DNA of 64,000 nucleotides, from positions 1,364,001 to 1,428,000 of the forward strand of contig NZ_CP014007.2 in assembly GCF_001658025.2 (NCBI RefSeq), read 5' to 3'. Positions within the stretch are counted from its first letter, which is position 1, and every line of letters begins with the position of its first letter. The DNA is from Kosakonia oryzae (GTDB lineage: Bacteria > Pseudomonadota > Gammaproteobacteria > Enterobacterales > Enterobacteriaceae). The notes beneath the pieces were generated by a model. It was not told the origin of the DNA. It worked only from the letters and a program-made list of their open reading frames with translations, and searched no databases. Below are positions 43,201 through 53,312 of this stretch, piece by piece. The translations under genes and the position numbers were made by a program.

Positions 43201-45203
43201 CGTTACCGATTGGCGATTTCAACGGTGAGTTACGCGTAATGGCGCAGGCGTGGTCGGCAGAGGATTTTGGCAGCAGCGAAAGCAAAGTGGTGGTGGCCGC
43301 GCCGGTGATAGCCGAACTGAACACGCCGCGTTTCCTTGGTAGCGGCGACACGTCGCGCCTGACCCTGGATCTCACCAACCTGACCGATCGGCCGCAAACG
43401 CTCAATGTTGCCCTCAGCGCCGGGGGATTACTGGCGCTGGAAAGTCAATCGCCGGAGCCGCTCACTTTGTCAGCGGGTGAACGCACCACCGTGTTTATTC
43501 CGGTACGGGCGCTGGACGGATTTGGCGACGGCGACATTAACGCGCAAATCAGCGGATTGACGCTGCCAGGCGAAACCTTCGCCCCGTTACAGAAGCAGTG
43601 GAAAATCGGTGTGCGCCCGCCATTTGCTGCACAAACGGTCAACAGCGGCGCAATGCTTAAACCTGGCGAGAGCTGGCATGCGCCGGAACAGCATCTGGCA
43701 GGCATTTCACCGGCCACGCTTCAGGGGCGTCTGTTGTTGAGCGGCAAACCGCCACTGAATATCGCTCGCTATATTCAGGAGCTAAAAGCTTATCCGTATG
43801 GCTGCCTTGAGCAAACCGCCAGCGGGCTGTTCCCGTCGCTTTATACCAATGCCGCGCAGCTTAAAGCGCTCGGTATTAAAGGCGACAGCGACGAACAGCG
43901 GCGCGCAGCGGTGGATATCGGTATCTCCAGACTGCTGCAGATGCAGCGCGACGACGGTGGGTTCTCGCTGTGGGATAAGAGCGGTCCGGAAGAGTACTGG
44001 CTGACGGCGTATGTCACCGATTTTCTGGTCAGCGCCTCGGCGCAAGGATACAGCGTTCCGGCGGAGGCGCTGAACAACGCGAATAACCGCTTGCTGCGTT
44101 ACCTGCAGGACCCTGCAACGATGGCGGTGCGCTATAGCGACGATCTCCCGGCAACGAAATTTGCCGTGCAAAGCTATGCCGGTCTGGTACTGGCGCGTCA
44201 GCAGAAAGCGCCACTGGGTGCGCTGCGCGAAATCTGGCAGCGTCACGACCAGGCCAAAGCAGGGTTACCGCTGATGCAGTTGGGCGTGGCGTTAAAACTG
44301 ATGGGCGACGCGCAACGCAGCGAACAGGCGCTGGCTCTGGCATTGAAAACCCCACGGGCGAAGGATAATCGCTGGCTGGCGGATTATGGCAGCGAGCTGC
44401 GCGACAATGCGCTGATGCTGGCACTGCTGCAAGAGAATACGCTGCTGGAACAGGAGCAAACGCGCCTGCTGACAACGCTCTCAGAACAGGCTTACGGGCA
44501 GCGCTGGTTATCCACGCAGGAAAGCAATGCCTTATTTATGGCCGGACGTAATCTGCAAAATGCCTCCGGGGCGTGGCAGGCGCAAACCTCGCTGGAGACG
44601 GCGGTACTCAGTGGCGATAAAGCGCAAACCCGCAACCTCGATGCCGATCAACTGGCGGCGCTGCAGGTGACCAACAGCGGTAGCTCACCGTTATGGCTGC
44701 GCCTGGACAGTAGCGGCTATCCGATGCAGGCACCTGCGCCTTCTGACAACGTGCTGCACATTGAACGCACGGTGCTGGGCACCGACGGACGGAGCAAATC
44801 ACTCTCATCGTTGAAAAGTGGCGAGCTGGTGCTGGTCTGGCTGGAGGTGAGCGCCAGCCAGAATGTCCCGGATGCGTTGGTGGTGGATTTACTGCCTGCC
44901 GGTCTGGAGCTGGAAAACCAGAACCTCGCGAGCAGCAGCGCCAGCCTCCAGGAGAGCGGTAGCGAAGTACAGGAACTGCTTAACCGGATGCAGCAGGCGG
45001 ACATTCAGCATATGGAGTTCCGCGACGATCGCTTTGTGGCTGCCGTGCCAGTAAGCGAAGGCCAGCCGGTAACGCTGGTCTACCTGGCGCGCGCGGTAAC
45101 TCCGGGGACATATCAGGTGCCGGCGCCACAAGTGGAATCGATGTACGTTCCGCAGTGGCGGGCAATCGGTGCGACTCGCAGCCCGATGATTATTGTCCCG
45201 TAA
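40245..45203 (+). CDS. yfhM: Alpha-2-macroglobulin family lipoprotein YfhM
   Basis: Bacterial alpha-2-macroglobulin, a periplasmic protease trap tethered to the inner membrane. 1652 residues. Lipobox LTLAGC gives lipid-modified Cys22 followed by DNNDKPK; Asp at +2 favours retention in the inner membrane. Multiple MG (fibronectin-like) domains occupy most of the length. The thioester motif CLEQ, with Cys1187 in KAYPYGCLEQTASG, is intact, so it can covalently trap proteases. The terpenoid-cyclase-like TED domain follows. It is coupled to pbpC, and the pairing suggests defence of peptidoglycan against foreign proteases after envelope breach. Confidence 0.97.
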   Translation: MKPLRIAALTAALLTTLTLAGCDNNDKPKAANAPAASSASAEQKTPPAAPDKEKLAQLAARSEGKPLTLLDASEVQLDGAATLVLTFSVPLDPAQNFASTVHLVDKKSGKVDGAWELAPNLKELRLRHLEPNRELLVSVDRGLVALNKATFGIDYEKTIATRDVQPSVGFASRGSLLPGKVVEGLPVMALNVNNVDVNFYRVKPESLAAFISQWEYRNSLSNWESDTLLKMADLVYTGRFDLNPARNTREKLLLPLSGIQPLQQTGVYIAVMNQAGHYNYSNAATLFTLSNIGLSMHRYHNRLDIFTQGLENGAALSGIEVSLLNEKGQTLAQATSDADGHATLNSDKEAALVLARKEGETTLLDLKLPALDLAEFAIAGEPGYSKQFFMFGPRDLYRPGETVILNGLLRDSDGKPLAEQPVKLEVVKPDGQVVRTVVSQPQNGLYHFTYALDASAQTGMWHIRANTGDNLPREWGFHVEDFMPERMALNITPQPTPVDPAADVVFTVNGHYLYGAPASGNTLQGQLFLRPLREAVAALPGFQFGDIAEENLSRSLDEVHLTLDNEGQGAVSTPSQWQETHSPLQVILQASLLESGGRPVTRRAEQAIWPASSLPGIRPQFAAKAVYDYRTDTTVNQPIVDEGSNAAFDIVYADAAGTKKAVNDLQVRLIRERRDYFWNWSESEGWQSQFNQKDLVEGEQSLSLAADETGKVSFPVDWGSYRLEVKGPNDTISSVRFWAGYSWQDNSDGAGAARPDRVTMKLDKPGYKPGDTVKLHITAPAAGKGYAMIESSEGPLWWKEIDVPADGLDLSIPLDQKWQRHDLYLSTLVIRPGDKSKSATPKRSVGLLHLPMGDENRRLDIALDTPPKMRPNQPLTVKVKATVKNGETPKQVNVLLSAVDSGVLNITDYVTPDPWQAFFGQKRYGADIYDIYGQVIEGQGRLATLRFGGDSDEMNRGGKPPVNHVTIIAQQAQPVQLDENGEGTVTLPIGDFNGELRVMAQAWSAEDFGSSESKVVVAAPVIAELNTPRFLGSGDTSRLTLDLTNLTDRPQTLNVALSAGGLLALESQSPEPLTLSAGERTTVFIPVRALDGFGDGDINAQISGLTLPGETFAPLQKQWKIGVRPPFAAQTVNSGAMLKPGESWHAPEQHLAGISPATLQGRLLLSGKPPLNIARYIQELKAYPYGCLEQTASGLFPSLYTNAAQLKALGIKGDSDEQRRAAVDIGISRLLQMQRDDGGFSLWDKSGPEEYWLTAYVTDFLVSASAQGYSVPAEALNNANNRLLRYLQDPATMAVRYSDDLPATKFAVQSYAGLVLARQQKAPLGALREIWQRHDQAKAGLPLMQLGVALKLMGDAQRSEQALALALKTPRAKDNRWLADYGSELRDNALMLALLQENTLLEQEQTRLLTTLSEQAYGQRWLSTQESNALFMAGRNLQNASGAWQAQTSLETAVLSGDKAQTRNLDADQLAALQVTNSGSSPLWLRLDSSGYPMQAPAPSDNVLHIERTVLGTDGRSKSLSSLKSGELVLVWLEVSASQNVPDALVVDLLPAGLELENQNLASSSASLQESGSEVQELLNRMQQADIQHMEFRDDRFVAAVPVSEGQPVTLVYLARAVTPGTYQVPAPQVESMYVPQWRAIGATRSPMIIVP

Positions 45204-45204
45204 C

Positions 45205-47526
45205 GTGAAAAAACTTCTGTTACATACCCGCTGGCGCTGGCTGGCGGGAGGGCTGTTGCTACTGATGCTCGGCGTTATTGCTGCGGACAGAATCTGGCCG
45301 TTGCCGCTGAATGAAGTTGCTCCGGCACGGGTGGTGGTGGCTGAAGACGGAACGCCGCTATGGCGTTTTGCCGACGCGGAGGGCATCTGGCGCTACCCGG
45401 TGACCATCGAAGAGGTTTCGCCGCACTACTTACAGGCGCTCATTCAGTATGAAGATCGCTGGTTCTGGGCGCACCCCGGTGTTAATCCGTTTTCCGTTTT
45501 GCGGGCTGCCTGGCAGGATCTGCGTGCCGGGCGCGTGGTGTCTGGCGGCAGCACGCTGACCATGCAGGTCGCCAGATTGCTGGATCCGCATCCGCGTACC
45601 TTTGGCGGCAAAATCCGCCAGCTATGGCGAGCGATGCAACTGGAGTGGCACCTTTCCAAACGCGAGATCCTTACTCTGTACCTAAATCGCGCACCCTTTG
45701 GCGGCACGTTACAGGGGGTTGGCGCGGCGAGCTGGGCCTATCTGGGGAAATCACCGGCGAAACTTAGCTATTCCGAAGCGGCGCTGTTGGCCGTTTTGCC
45801 GCAAGCTCCCAGCCGTTTACGGCCGGATCGCTGGCCGCAACGCGCGCAGGCGGCGCGTGACAAAGTGCTGGATCGCATGGTGGCGCAAAAAGTGTGGCCG
45901 GCCTCGCAGGTGAAAGAGTCACGCGAAGAGCCGGTGTGGCTGGCTCCGCGACAGATGCCGCAACTGGCACCGTTATTTGCCCGGCGCATGCTGGCATCCA
46001 GTAAAGCGCTGAAGGTAACGACCACGCTTGATGCCAGCCTGCAACGGCAACTGGAAGAGATGGCGCTGGGCGTAAAGTCGCGTTTACCGCCGCGCAGTTC
46101 GTTGGCAATGATCGTTGTCGATCATACCAATATGAAGGTGCGTGGCTGGGTCGGATCGGTGGATATTAATGATGACAGCCGCTTTAGCCATGTCGATATG
46201 GTCCGCGCTATCCGTTCGCCGGGTTCGGTATTAAAACCCTTTATTTATGGCCTGGCGCTTGATGACGGTCTGATTCATCCGGCCTCGTTATTGCAGGACG
46301 TTCCGCGCCGGGTAGGGGATTATCGCCCCGGTAACTTCGACAGCGGCTTTCATGGCCCGGTGAGTATGAGCGAAGCGCTGGTGAGATCGCTGAACCTGCC
46401 TGCGGTACAGGTGCTGGAGGCCTATGGCCCGAAAACCTTCGCCGCTAACCTGCGCAATGCCGGCCTGCCATTGATTCTGCCTGCCGGTGCGGAGCCCAAT
46501 CTGGCGTTGATCCTCGGTGGCGCAGGGGCGCGGCTGGAAGATATCGCGGCGGCCTACAGCGCCTTTGCCCGCCACGGCAATGCGGGAAAATTACGTATGA
46601 CGCCGGATGCTCCGCTGGAAGAACGCCGGTTGATGTCGCCGGGTGCTGCGTGGATTATCCGCCGTATTCTGGCTGGCGAAGCGCAGCCGGTACCGGATGA
46701 AGCGCTGCCGCAGGTAGCACCGCTGGCATGGAAAACGGGTACCAGCTATGGCTACCGCGATGCATGGGCGATAGGTATTAATGCCCGCTATGTCATCGGC
46801 ATCTGGACCGGGCGGCCGGACGGTACACCTGTTGCCGGCCAGTTTGGTTTCGCCAGCGCAGTGCCGCTGTTGAATCAGGTTAACAACCTGCTGCAACCGC
46901 GTTCGGCAATAGAACAATCCCGACTGCCGCGCGATCCGCGCCCCGCTTTCGTAAGCAGCGGCATCATCTGCTGGCCGGGTGGGCAGAGCCTGCCAGAGGG
47001 AGACAGCAATTGTCGCCGCCGTCTGGCAACGTGGTTACTGGATGGTAGCCAGCCGCCAACGCTGCTGATGCCCGAACAGGAAGGGTTGCACGGCATTCGC
47101 TTTCCGCTGTGGTTAAACAGCACCGGGCGCAGAGTGGCGGCGGATTGTCCGGATGCGCAGCAGAAAACCTGGATTGTCTGGCCGCGACCGCTGGAACCCT
47201 GGTTGCCCGCCAGTGAACGTCGCGCAGCGCGCTTGCCTGCCGCCGATCCCCATTGTCCGCCGCGCGATGACAACGCGCCGCCACCGCTGTTACTGAGCGG
47301 CGTGCGGGAAGGGGCGGTGATCAGGCGTGTTCCAGGACAGACATTTGCGCTGCTGCCGTTGCAAAGCAGTGGCGGAGAAGGGGAGCGCTGGTGGTTTTTA
47401 AATGGCGAGCCGTTAACGATGCATACGAGTTTATTGAATCTGCGGCTTGATAAAGCTGGTGAATATCAGTTATTGGTTATGGATGATGCGGGACAGGTTG
47501 CGACAGTGCAGTTTACTGTGCAATAA
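45205..47526 (+). CDS. pbpC: Penicillin-binding protein 1C
   Basis: Class A-like peptidoglycan glycosyltransferase. About 773 residues. An N-terminal anchor (about 10-30) is followed by the GT51 domain with YEDRWFWAHPGVNP (catalytic Glu), GGSTLTMQVARLL and KIRQLWRA. The transpeptidase domain has SxxK within RSPGSVLKPF and KTGTSYGYRDAW, and a C-terminal BiPBP_C domain closes it. The GTG one base after the yfhM stop (MKKLLLHTRWRW) is preferred; a TTG at 45193 inside yfhM is the alternative. No good ribosome site, so translation probably depends on yfhM. Confidence 0.95.
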   Translation: MKKLLLHTRWRWLAGGLLLLMLGVIAADRIWPLPLNEVAPARVVVAEDGTPLWRFADAEGIWRYPVTIEEVSPHYLQALIQYEDRWFWAHPGVNPFSVLRAAWQDLRAGRVVSGGSTLTMQVARLLDPHPRTFGGKIRQLWRAMQLEWHLSKREILTLYLNRAPFGGTLQGVGAASWAYLGKSPAKLSYSEAALLAVLPQAPSRLRPDRWPQRAQAARDKVLDRMVAQKVWPASQVKESREEPVWLAPRQMPQLAPLFARRMLASSKALKVTTTLDASLQRQLEEMALGVKSRLPPRSSLAMIVVDHTNMKVRGWVGSVDINDDSRFSHVDMVRAIRSPGSVLKPFIYGLALDDGLIHPASLLQDVPRRVGDYRPGNFDSGFHGPVSMSEALVRSLNLPAVQVLEAYGPKTFAANLRNAGLPLILPAGAEPNLALILGGAGARLEDIAAAYSAFARHGNAGKLRMTPDAPLEERRLMSPGAAWIIRRILAGEAQPVPDEALPQVAPLAWKTGTSYGYRDAWAIGINARYVIGIWTGRPDGTPVAGQFGFASAVPLLNQVNNLLQPRSAIEQSRLPRDPRPAFVSSGIICWPGGQSLPEGDSNCRRRLATWLLDGSQPPTLLMPEQEGLHGIRFPLWLNSTGRRVAADCPDAQQKTWIVWPRPLEPWLPASERRAARLPAADPHCPPRDDNAPPPLLLSGVREGAVIRRVPGQTFALLPLQSSGGEGERWWFLNGEPLTMHTSLLNLRLDKAGEYQLLVMDDAGQVATVQFTVQ

Positions 47527-47676
47527 CCGAGCAAATGGCGAGTTTGGTGAACAGTGTTGCTAAAACTCGTCTCATTTTAAAAAAATGTTACCTTCATCCA
47601 TAGGCAACGCCCGTGTTGCTCTTTATAATCCGCGCCACACCTATTCAGGGCAACAGAACAACTTACAGAGGTAAAC

Positions 47677-48108
47677 ATGGCTATTGAACGTACTTTTTCC
47701 ATCATCAAACCGAACGCGGTGGCAAAAAACGTTATTGGCAGCATCTTCTCTCGCTTCGAAGCGGCTGGTTTCAAAATCGTTGGCACCAAAATGCTGCACC
47801 TGACCGTTGAACAGGCTCGCGGTTTCTACGCTGAGCATGAAGGTCGTCCGTTCTTTGACGGTCTGGTTGAGTTCATGACGTCTGGCCCGATCGTGGTTTC
47901 TGTACTGGAAGGTGAAAACGCCGTGCAGCGTCACCGCGATCTGCTGGGCGCAACCAATCCGGCGAACGCGCTGGCCGGTACTCTGCGCGCTGACTACGCA
48001 GACAGCTTCACCGAAAACGGTACGCACGGTTCCGATTCTGTAGAATCTGCGGCCCGCGAAATCGCTTTCTTCTTTGCTGAAGGCGAAGTTTGCCCGCGCA
48101 CGCGCTAA
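47677..48108 (+). CDS. ndk: Nucleoside diphosphate kinase
   Basis: Transfers the gamma phosphate between nucleoside triphosphates and diphosphates through a phosphohistidine. 143 residues, as in E. coli. Catalytic H117 lies in the NGTHGSDS signature; [11 protein letters not shown] is the N-terminal family motif. A -10 box TATAAT at 47624-47629 and an AGAGG ribosome site precede it. A strong terminator follows. Confidence 0.99.
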
Positions 48109-48189
48109 TCGTGTAACGAGTTTTACACTTTTCTTTCGCAAATGCCGCGTGCAAACGTGGTATCTGTGCGTCAGAATTTGTACAATACT

Positions 48190-48231
48190 GCGCCCCAGGA
48201 TGAGCAGACGCTTGCCTGGGGCGCTTCTTTT
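48190..48231 (+). terminator. ndk terminator
   Basis: GCGCCCCAGG (48190-48199) and CCTGGGGCGC (48215-48224) form a perfect 10-bp stem, followed by TTCTTTT. Confidence 0.88.
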
Positions 48232-48278
48232 CAACCCTCCACGGGCCATAACGTGTAATAACGAGGCCGGAATAAAAT

Positions 48279-49445
48279 ATGTCTGAACAAATTGTCATGC
48301 CTGAGAACGACGCTCTCACGGTTCCAAACAAAGACGCAAAAGTTAACCTGCTGGATTTAAACCGTCAGCAGATGCGTGAATTTTTCAAAAACTTAGGTGA
48401 AAAACCCTTCCGCGCCGACCAGGTGATGAAGTGGATGTATCACTATTGCAGCGACGACTTTGATGAGATGACCGACATCAACAAAGTTCTGCGCAACAAA
48501 TTAAAAGAAGTGGCTGAAATTCGCGCCCCGGAAGTTGTGGAAGAACAACGCTCTTCCGATGGCACCATCAAATGGGCGATTGCCGTTGGCGATCAGCGCG
48601 TTGAAACCGTTTATATCCCGGAAGAAGACCGTGCGACGCTCTGTGTCTCTTCACAGGTGGGATGTGCTCTGGAGTGCAAATTCTGCTCTACCGCGCAACA
48701 GGGTTTTAACCGCAACCTGCGCGTTTCCGAAATCATTGGTCAGGTGTGGCGTGCGGCGAAAATTATCGGCGCAGCGAAAGTCACCGGCACTCGCCCGATC
48801 ACCAACGTGGTGATGATGGGCATGGGCGAGCCGCTGCTCAACCTGACGAACGTGGTACCGGCGATGGAGATCATGCTGGATGATTTCGGTTTTGGTCTTT
48901 CTAAACGTCGCGTCACACTCTCGACTTCAGGCGTGGTTCCGGCGCTGGATAAGCTGGGCGATATGATTGATGTTGCGTTGGCTATCTCCCTGCACGCGCC
49001 AAACGATGAAATCCGCGATGAAATTGTACCGATCAATAAAAAGTACAATATTGAAACCTTCCTCGGCGCCGTTCGTCGCTACATTGGAAAATCCAACGCC
49101 AATCAGGGCCGTGTGACCATTGAGTACGTGATGCTGGACCATGTAAACGATGGCACGGAACATGCGCATGAACTGGCCGAGCTGCTGAAAGATACGCCGT
49201 GCAAAATCAACCTGATTCCGTGGAACCCGTTCCCGGGTGCGCCGTACGGTCGTAGCTCCAATAGCCGTATCGATCGTTTCTGCAAGGTGCTGATGAGCTA
49301 TGGCTTTACCACTATCGTGCGTAAAACGCGCGGCGATGATATCGATGCCGCTTGCGGTCAGCTGGCGGGCGATGTGATCGACCGCACCAAGCGTACAATG
49401 CGTAAGCGTATGCAGGGTGAAACGATCGCAGTGAAGACGCTGTAA
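48279..49445 (+). CDS. rlmN: Dual-specificity 23S rRNA/tRNA adenine-C2 methyltransferase RlmN
   Basis: Radical-SAM enzyme that methylates C2 of A2503 in 23S rRNA and A37 in a set of tRNAs. 388 residues. The radical-SAM cluster motif CALECKFC has cysteines at 129, 133 and 136. The methyl-carrier and resolving cysteines are Cys122 (TLCVSSQVG) and the C-terminal Cys in DIDAACGQL, near 359. GMGEPLLNL is the SAM-binding GGE-like motif. First gene of the rlmN-rodZ-ispG-hisS series. Confidence 0.98.
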   Translation: MSEQIVMPENDALTVPNKDAKVNLLDLNRQQMREFFKNLGEKPFRADQVMKWMYHYCSDDFDEMTDINKVLRNKLKEVAEIRAPEVVEEQRSSDGTIKWAIAVGDQRVETVYIPEEDRATLCVSSQVGCALECKFCSTAQQGFNRNLRVSEIIGQVWRAAKIIGAAKVTGTRPITNVVMMGMGEPLLNLTNVVPAMEIMLDDFGFGLSKRRVTLSTSGVVPALDKLGDMIDVALAISLHAPNDEIRDEIVPINKKYNIETFLGAVRRYIGKSNANQGRVTIEYVMLDHVNDGTEHAHELAELLKDTPCKINLIPWNPFPGAPYGRSSNSRIDRFCKVLMSYGFTTIVRKTRGDDIDAACGQLAGDVIDRTKRTMRKRMQGETIAVKTL

Positions 49446-49452
49446 GGCTGCT

Positions 49453-49481
49453 ATGCAGCACAAAGAATGTGCTGCATTTTA
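49453..49481 (+). terminator. Hairpin after rlmN
   Basis: ATGCAGCAC (49453-49461) and GTGCTGCAT (49469-49477) form a perfect stem followed by TTTTA. The rest of the interval to rodZ (about 49482-49737) is moderately AT-rich, should contain the rodZ promoter, and shows no gene. Confidence 0.75.
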
Positions 49482-49737
49482 TACATATGTCGAATATTTA
49501 GTCTGTACGTATGCAGGCTAATAATAATTACGGTGCGTTTCTCCTGACTTTAGGGCAGTATGTAGTGATGGAACAACGGCTTAGCAAAAAGTGCCTAAAG
49601 CTGTTCTGTTATGACGAGCCTGACAGTCTTATACTGTGGGTCTACGTTTAACTGACCCGGTTATTTCGCGGCGCGTGTGGGCATTGCGGCCACACGCGCC
49701 TGAATGTTTACTTTTCACGTACCAGTAGTTGTAGCGA

Positions 49738-50748
49738 ATGAATACTGAAGCCACTCAAGACCAAAACGAAGTACAAACCACTGGCGTTCGTCTGCGCAGC
49801 GCCCGTGAACAACTTGGACTCAGCCAACAGGCGGTTGCAGAACGCTTGTGTCTGAAGGTCTCCACGGTACGCGATATCGAAGAAGATCGATCGCCTGCCG
49901 ATCTGGCATCGACGTTTGTGCGTGGTTATATCCGCTCATATGCCCGCCTTGTGCACATCCCCGAAGAAGAATTACTGCCGATGATCGAGAAGCAAGCGCC
50001 GATCAGAGCGGCGAAAGTTGCTCCGATGCAGACCTTTGCTTTAGGCAAACCGCGCAAAAAACGCGATGGCTGGTTGATGAGTTTTACCTGGCTGGTGCTG
50101 TTTGTGGTGGTGGGGTTGACGGGCGCCTGGTGGTGGCAGAATCATAAAGCGCAGCAGGAAGAGATCAGCACGATGGCCGATCAATCCTCTGCGGAACTTA
50201 ATGCCAGCAACAGCAACAATAACGCGCAAAGCGTACCGTTGAACAACGATCCTGCCACTGCCGCCGCGACGGATGATAACTCCTCAACGCCGATTGAAGC
50301 CCCGGCTCCGGCAACCACCGCGCAGGCGCCAACTACCGCGCAGCAAGCGCCGGTGAATACCGCTAACCAGAACCAGGTAGTTTCTCCGTCTCAGGCGAAT
50401 GTTGAATCAGCTCAGCAGCCTGCTGCAACCGCCAACAATGGGCAACTGCCTACCGATCAGGCAGGTATTGCTGGCGCTGTCGCCGATACCAATGCGCTGG
50501 TGATGAGTTTCAATGCAGACTGCTGGCTCGAAGTGAGCGATGCGACCGGTAAAAAACTGTTTAGCGGCCTGCAACGTAAAGATGCCACGCTGAATCTGAC
50601 CGGTCAGGCGCCGTATAAATTGAAAATTGGCGCACCGGCAGCAGTACAGATCCAGTATCAGGGAAAACCTGTCGATCTGAGTCGTTTTATCAGAACTAAC
50701 CAGGTTGCGCGTCTGACCCTCAATGCCGAACAATCAGCAACACAGTAA
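49738..50748 (+). CDS. rodZ: Cytoskeleton protein RodZ
   Basis: Bitopic inner-membrane protein that links MreB filaments to the elongasome and sets rod shape. 336 residues. A cytoplasmic Xre-like helix-turn-helix (about 16-82; [25 protein letters not shown]) contacts MreB. Basic residues KPRKKRD precede one transmembrane segment (112-133). A long Ala/Pro/Thr/Gln-rich periplasmic linker (about 150-245) leads to a C-terminal beta domain (DUF4115, about 250-330). The linker is low-complexity and likely to vary among relatives. It lies 27 bases upstream of ispG. Confidence 0.96.
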   Translation: MNTEATQDQNEVQTTGVRLRSAREQLGLSQQAVAERLCLKVSTVRDIEEDRSPADLASTFVRGYIRSYARLVHIPEEELLPMIEKQAPIRAAKVAPMQTFALGKPRKKRDGWLMSFTWLVLFVVVGLTGAWWWQNHKAQQEEISTMADQSSAELNASNSNNNAQSVPLNNDPATAAATDDNSSTPIEAPAPATTAQAPTTAQQAPVNTANQNQVVSPSQANVESAQQPAATANNGQLPTDQAGIAGAVADTNALVMSFNADCWLEVSDATGKKLFSGLQRKDATLNLTGQAPYKLKIGAPAAVQIQYQGKPVDLSRFIRTNQVARLTLNAEQSATQ

Positions 50749-50774
50749 CAGACGGGCAACGCGGGAGATTTTTC

Positions 50775-51893
50775 ATGCATAACCAGGCCCCGATTCAACG
50801 TCGGAAATCGAAACGGATTTACGTTGGGAACGTGCCTATCGGCGATGGGGCTCCCATCGCTGTGCAATCAATGACCAACACGCGCACCACGGATGTGGAA
50901 GCGACGGTCAATCAAATCAAGGCGCTGGAGCGCGTCGGCGCGGATATTGTTCGTGTTTCTGTCCCCACGATGGATGCGGCAGAAGCTTTCAAACTTATCA
51001 AACAGCAGGTGAGTGTTCCGTTGGTGGCGGACATCCATTTTGACTACCGTATTGCGCTGAAAGTGGCCGAATATGGCGTTGACTGTCTGCGCATCAACCC
51101 AGGCAACATCGGTAACGAAGAACGTATCCGCACGGTGGTTGACTGCGCCCGTGATAAAAATATTCCCATCCGCATCGGCGTTAACGCCGGTTCGCTGGAA
51201 AAAGATCTGCAGGAAAAGTACGGAGAACCGACGCCGCAGGCGCTGCTTGAATCTGCAATGCGCCATGTGGATCACCTCGATCGTCTTAACTTCGATCAAT
51301 TCAAAGTCAGCGTGAAAGCCTCTGACGTCTTCCTTGCCGTTGAATCCTATCGTCTGCTGGCGAAGCAGATCGATCAGCCGTTACATCTCGGGATCACCGA
51401 AGCCGGCGGCGCCCGCGCAGGCGCAGTGAAATCCGCTATTGGCCTTGGTTTACTGCTCTCTGAAGGCATCGGTGATACGCTGCGCATTTCGCTGGCCGCC
51501 GACCCGGTGGAAGAGATCAAAGTCGGTTTTGATATTCTGAAATCACTGCGTATTCGTTCCCGCGGGATCAACTTTATCGCCTGCCCGACCTGCTCCCGCC
51601 AGGAGTTCGACGTGATCGGTACGGTTAACGCGCTGGAACAGCGGCTGGAAGATATCATTACGCCGATGGATGTCTCCATTATCGGCTGCGTGGTGAACGG
51701 CCCTGGCGAAGCGCTGGTCTCCACGCTCGGCGTGACGGGCGGTAATAAGAAAAGCGGCCTGTATGAAGACGGCGTGCGCAAAGATCGTCTTGATAACGCA
51801 GATATGATCGCGCAGCTTGAGGCCCGTATTCGCGCAAAAGCGTCGATCCTGGATGAAGCGCGCCGCATCGACGTGCAACAGGTAGAAAAATAA
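50775..51893 (+). CDS. ispG: 4-hydroxy-3-methylbut-2-enyl diphosphate synthase
   Basis: Reduces MEcPP to HMBPP in the MEP isoprenoid pathway using a [4Fe-4S] cluster and flavodoxin electrons. 372 residues, as in E. coli. A TIM barrel is followed by the cluster domain with [13 protein letters not shown] (two Cys near 270 and 273) and [11 protein letters not shown] (third Cys near 305 and the Glu ligand). It follows rodZ closely; a hairpin (GGGAAGC / GCTTCCC, 51901-51919) comes 7 bases after the stop. Confidence 0.98.
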   Translation: MHNQAPIQRRKSKRIYVGNVPIGDGAPIAVQSMTNTRTTDVEATVNQIKALERVGADIVRVSVPTMDAAEAFKLIKQQVSVPLVADIHFDYRIALKVAEYGVDCLRINPGNIGNEERIRTVVDCARDKNIPIRIGVNAGSLEKDLQEKYGEPTPQALLESAMRHVDHLDRLNFDQFKVSVKASDVFLAVESYRLLAKQIDQPLHLGITEAGGARAGAVKSAIGLGLLLSEGIGDTLRISLAADPVEEIKVGFDILKSLRIRSRGINFIACPTCSRQEFDVIGTVNALEQRLEDIITPMDVSIIGCVVNGPGEALVSTLGVTGGNKKSGLYEDGVRKDRLDNADMIAQLEARIRAKASILDEARRIDVQQVEK

Positions 51894-51922
51894 CGTAGCT
51901 GGGAAGCGGCTGGCTTCCCGTG

Positions 51923-51980
51923 TATGATGAACCCGCCCGGCGCGACCCTGACTCGTCGCTGCCCTGAGGGTTCATTTTTT
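51923..51980 (+). promoter_or_regulatory. Terminator-like hairpin and -10 box in the ispG-hisS gap
   Basis: TATGAT at 51923-51928 is a possible hisS -10. A two-tier hairpin spans 51928-51974: outer arms TGAACCC/GGGTTCA and inner GGC-GCGAC/GTCGC-GCC with one bulged T. A run of six T (51975-51980) follows, 21 bases before the hisS start. This looks like an intrinsic terminator or attenuator. Confidence 0.6.
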
Positions 51981-52001
51981 GTATTCATAAAGAGAATAAA
52001 C

Positions 52002-53276
52002 GTGGCAAAGAATATTCAAGCCATTCGCGGCATGAACGATTATCTGCCTGGCGAAACCGCCATCTGGCAGCGCATTGAAAGCACCCTGAAAAACGTGCTC
52101 GGCAGCTACGGTTACAGTGAAATCCGTTTGCCGATTGTAGAGCAGACCCCGTTATTCAAACGCGCGATCGGCGAAGTGACCGACGTGGTTGAAAAAGAGA
52201 TGTATACCTTTGACGATCGCAACGGCGATAGCCTGACGCTGCGTCCTGAAGGTACGGCGGGCTGTGTACGCGCCGGCATCGAGCATGGTCTTCTGTACAA
52301 TCAGGAACAGCGCTTGTGGTACGTCGGGCCGATGTTCCGCTACGAGCGTCCGCAGAAAGGGCGCTATCGCCAGTTCCATCAGCTGGGTGTCGAAGTGTTT
52401 GGTCTGCAAGGGCCGGATATTGATGCGGAGCTGATTATGCTTACCGCCCGCTGGTGGCGTGAGTTGGGTATCGCCTCTCACGTTGCCCTTGAACTCAACT
52501 CTATTGGTTCGCTGGAAGCGCGCGCGACTTACCGCGATGCGCTGGTCGCATTCCTCGAACAGCATAAAGATAAGCTGGACGAAGATTGCCTGCGCCGCAT
52601 GTATACCAACCCGCTGCGCGTGCTGGATACTAAAAATCAGGACATCCAGACGCTGCTGAACGACGCGCCGAAACTGGGTGATTACCTCGACGACGAATCC
52701 CGCGAACATTTCGCCGGGCTGTGTGCTTTCCTTGATGACGCCGGTATCGCATATACCGTTAACCAGCGTCTGGTGCGCGGTCTTGACTACTACAACCGCA
52801 CCGTTTTCGAATGGGTGACAACCAGCCTTGGCGCGCAGGGAACTGTCTGCGCAGGCGGTCGTTATGACGGCCTGGTTGAGCAACTTGGTGGTCGCGCGAC
52901 TCCGGCGGTTGGCTTCGCGATGGGCCTTGAACGACTTGTTTTGTTGGTTCAGGCGGTTAATCCGGAATTTAAAGCAGAATCCGTTGTCGATATATACCTG
53001 GTGGCGTCTGGCGCCAATACGCAGTCCGCTGCAATGCAGTTGGGCGAACAGGTACGCGATGCGTTGCCTGGCGTGAGGCTGATGATGAACCACGGCGGCG
53101 GCAATTTCAAAAAGCAATTCGCCCGTGCAGATAAGTGGGGCGCTCGCGTCGCACTGGTGCTCGGCGAGTCTGAAATCGCCGACGGTAATGTTGTGGTGAA
53201 GGATTTACGCTCTGGTGAACAGAGTACGGTAACGCAGGATAGCGTTGCAGCGCATTTGCGCACACTACTGGGCTAA
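52002..53276 (+). CDS. hisS: Histidyl-tRNA synthetase
   Basis: Class II aminoacyl-tRNA synthetase charging tRNA-His. 424 residues, as in E. coli. Motif 2 ([23 protein letters not shown]) and motif 3 ([12 protein letters not shown]) are clear. The histidine-specific loops [11 protein letters not shown] and [14 protein letters not shown] are present, and the anticodon-binding domain covers about 330-424. The start is GTG ([17 protein letters not shown]), as in E. coli, with AGAGAAT upstream. A terminator-like structure precedes it. Confidence 0.98.
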   Translation: MAKNIQAIRGMNDYLPGETAIWQRIESTLKNVLGSYGYSEIRLPIVEQTPLFKRAIGEVTDVVEKEMYTFDDRNGDSLTLRPEGTAGCVRAGIEHGLLYNQEQRLWYVGPMFRYERPQKGRYRQFHQLGVEVFGLQGPDIDAELIMLTARWWRELGIASHVALELNSIGSLEARATYRDALVAFLEQHKDKLDEDCLRRMYTNPLRVLDTKNQDIQTLLNDAPKLGDYLDDESREHFAGLCAFLDDAGIAYTVNQRLVRGLDYYNRTVFEWVTTSLGAQGTVCAGGRYDGLVEQLGGRATPAVGFAMGLERLVLLVQAVNPEFKAESVVDIYLVASGANTQSAAMQLGEQVRDALPGVRLMMNHGGGNFKKQFARADKWGARVALVLGESEIADGNVVVKDLRSGEQSTVTQDSVAAHLRTLLG

Positions 53277-53312
53277 TCTCGCCGGTGAATTATCGTTAAG
53301 GAGAAGGATTGC

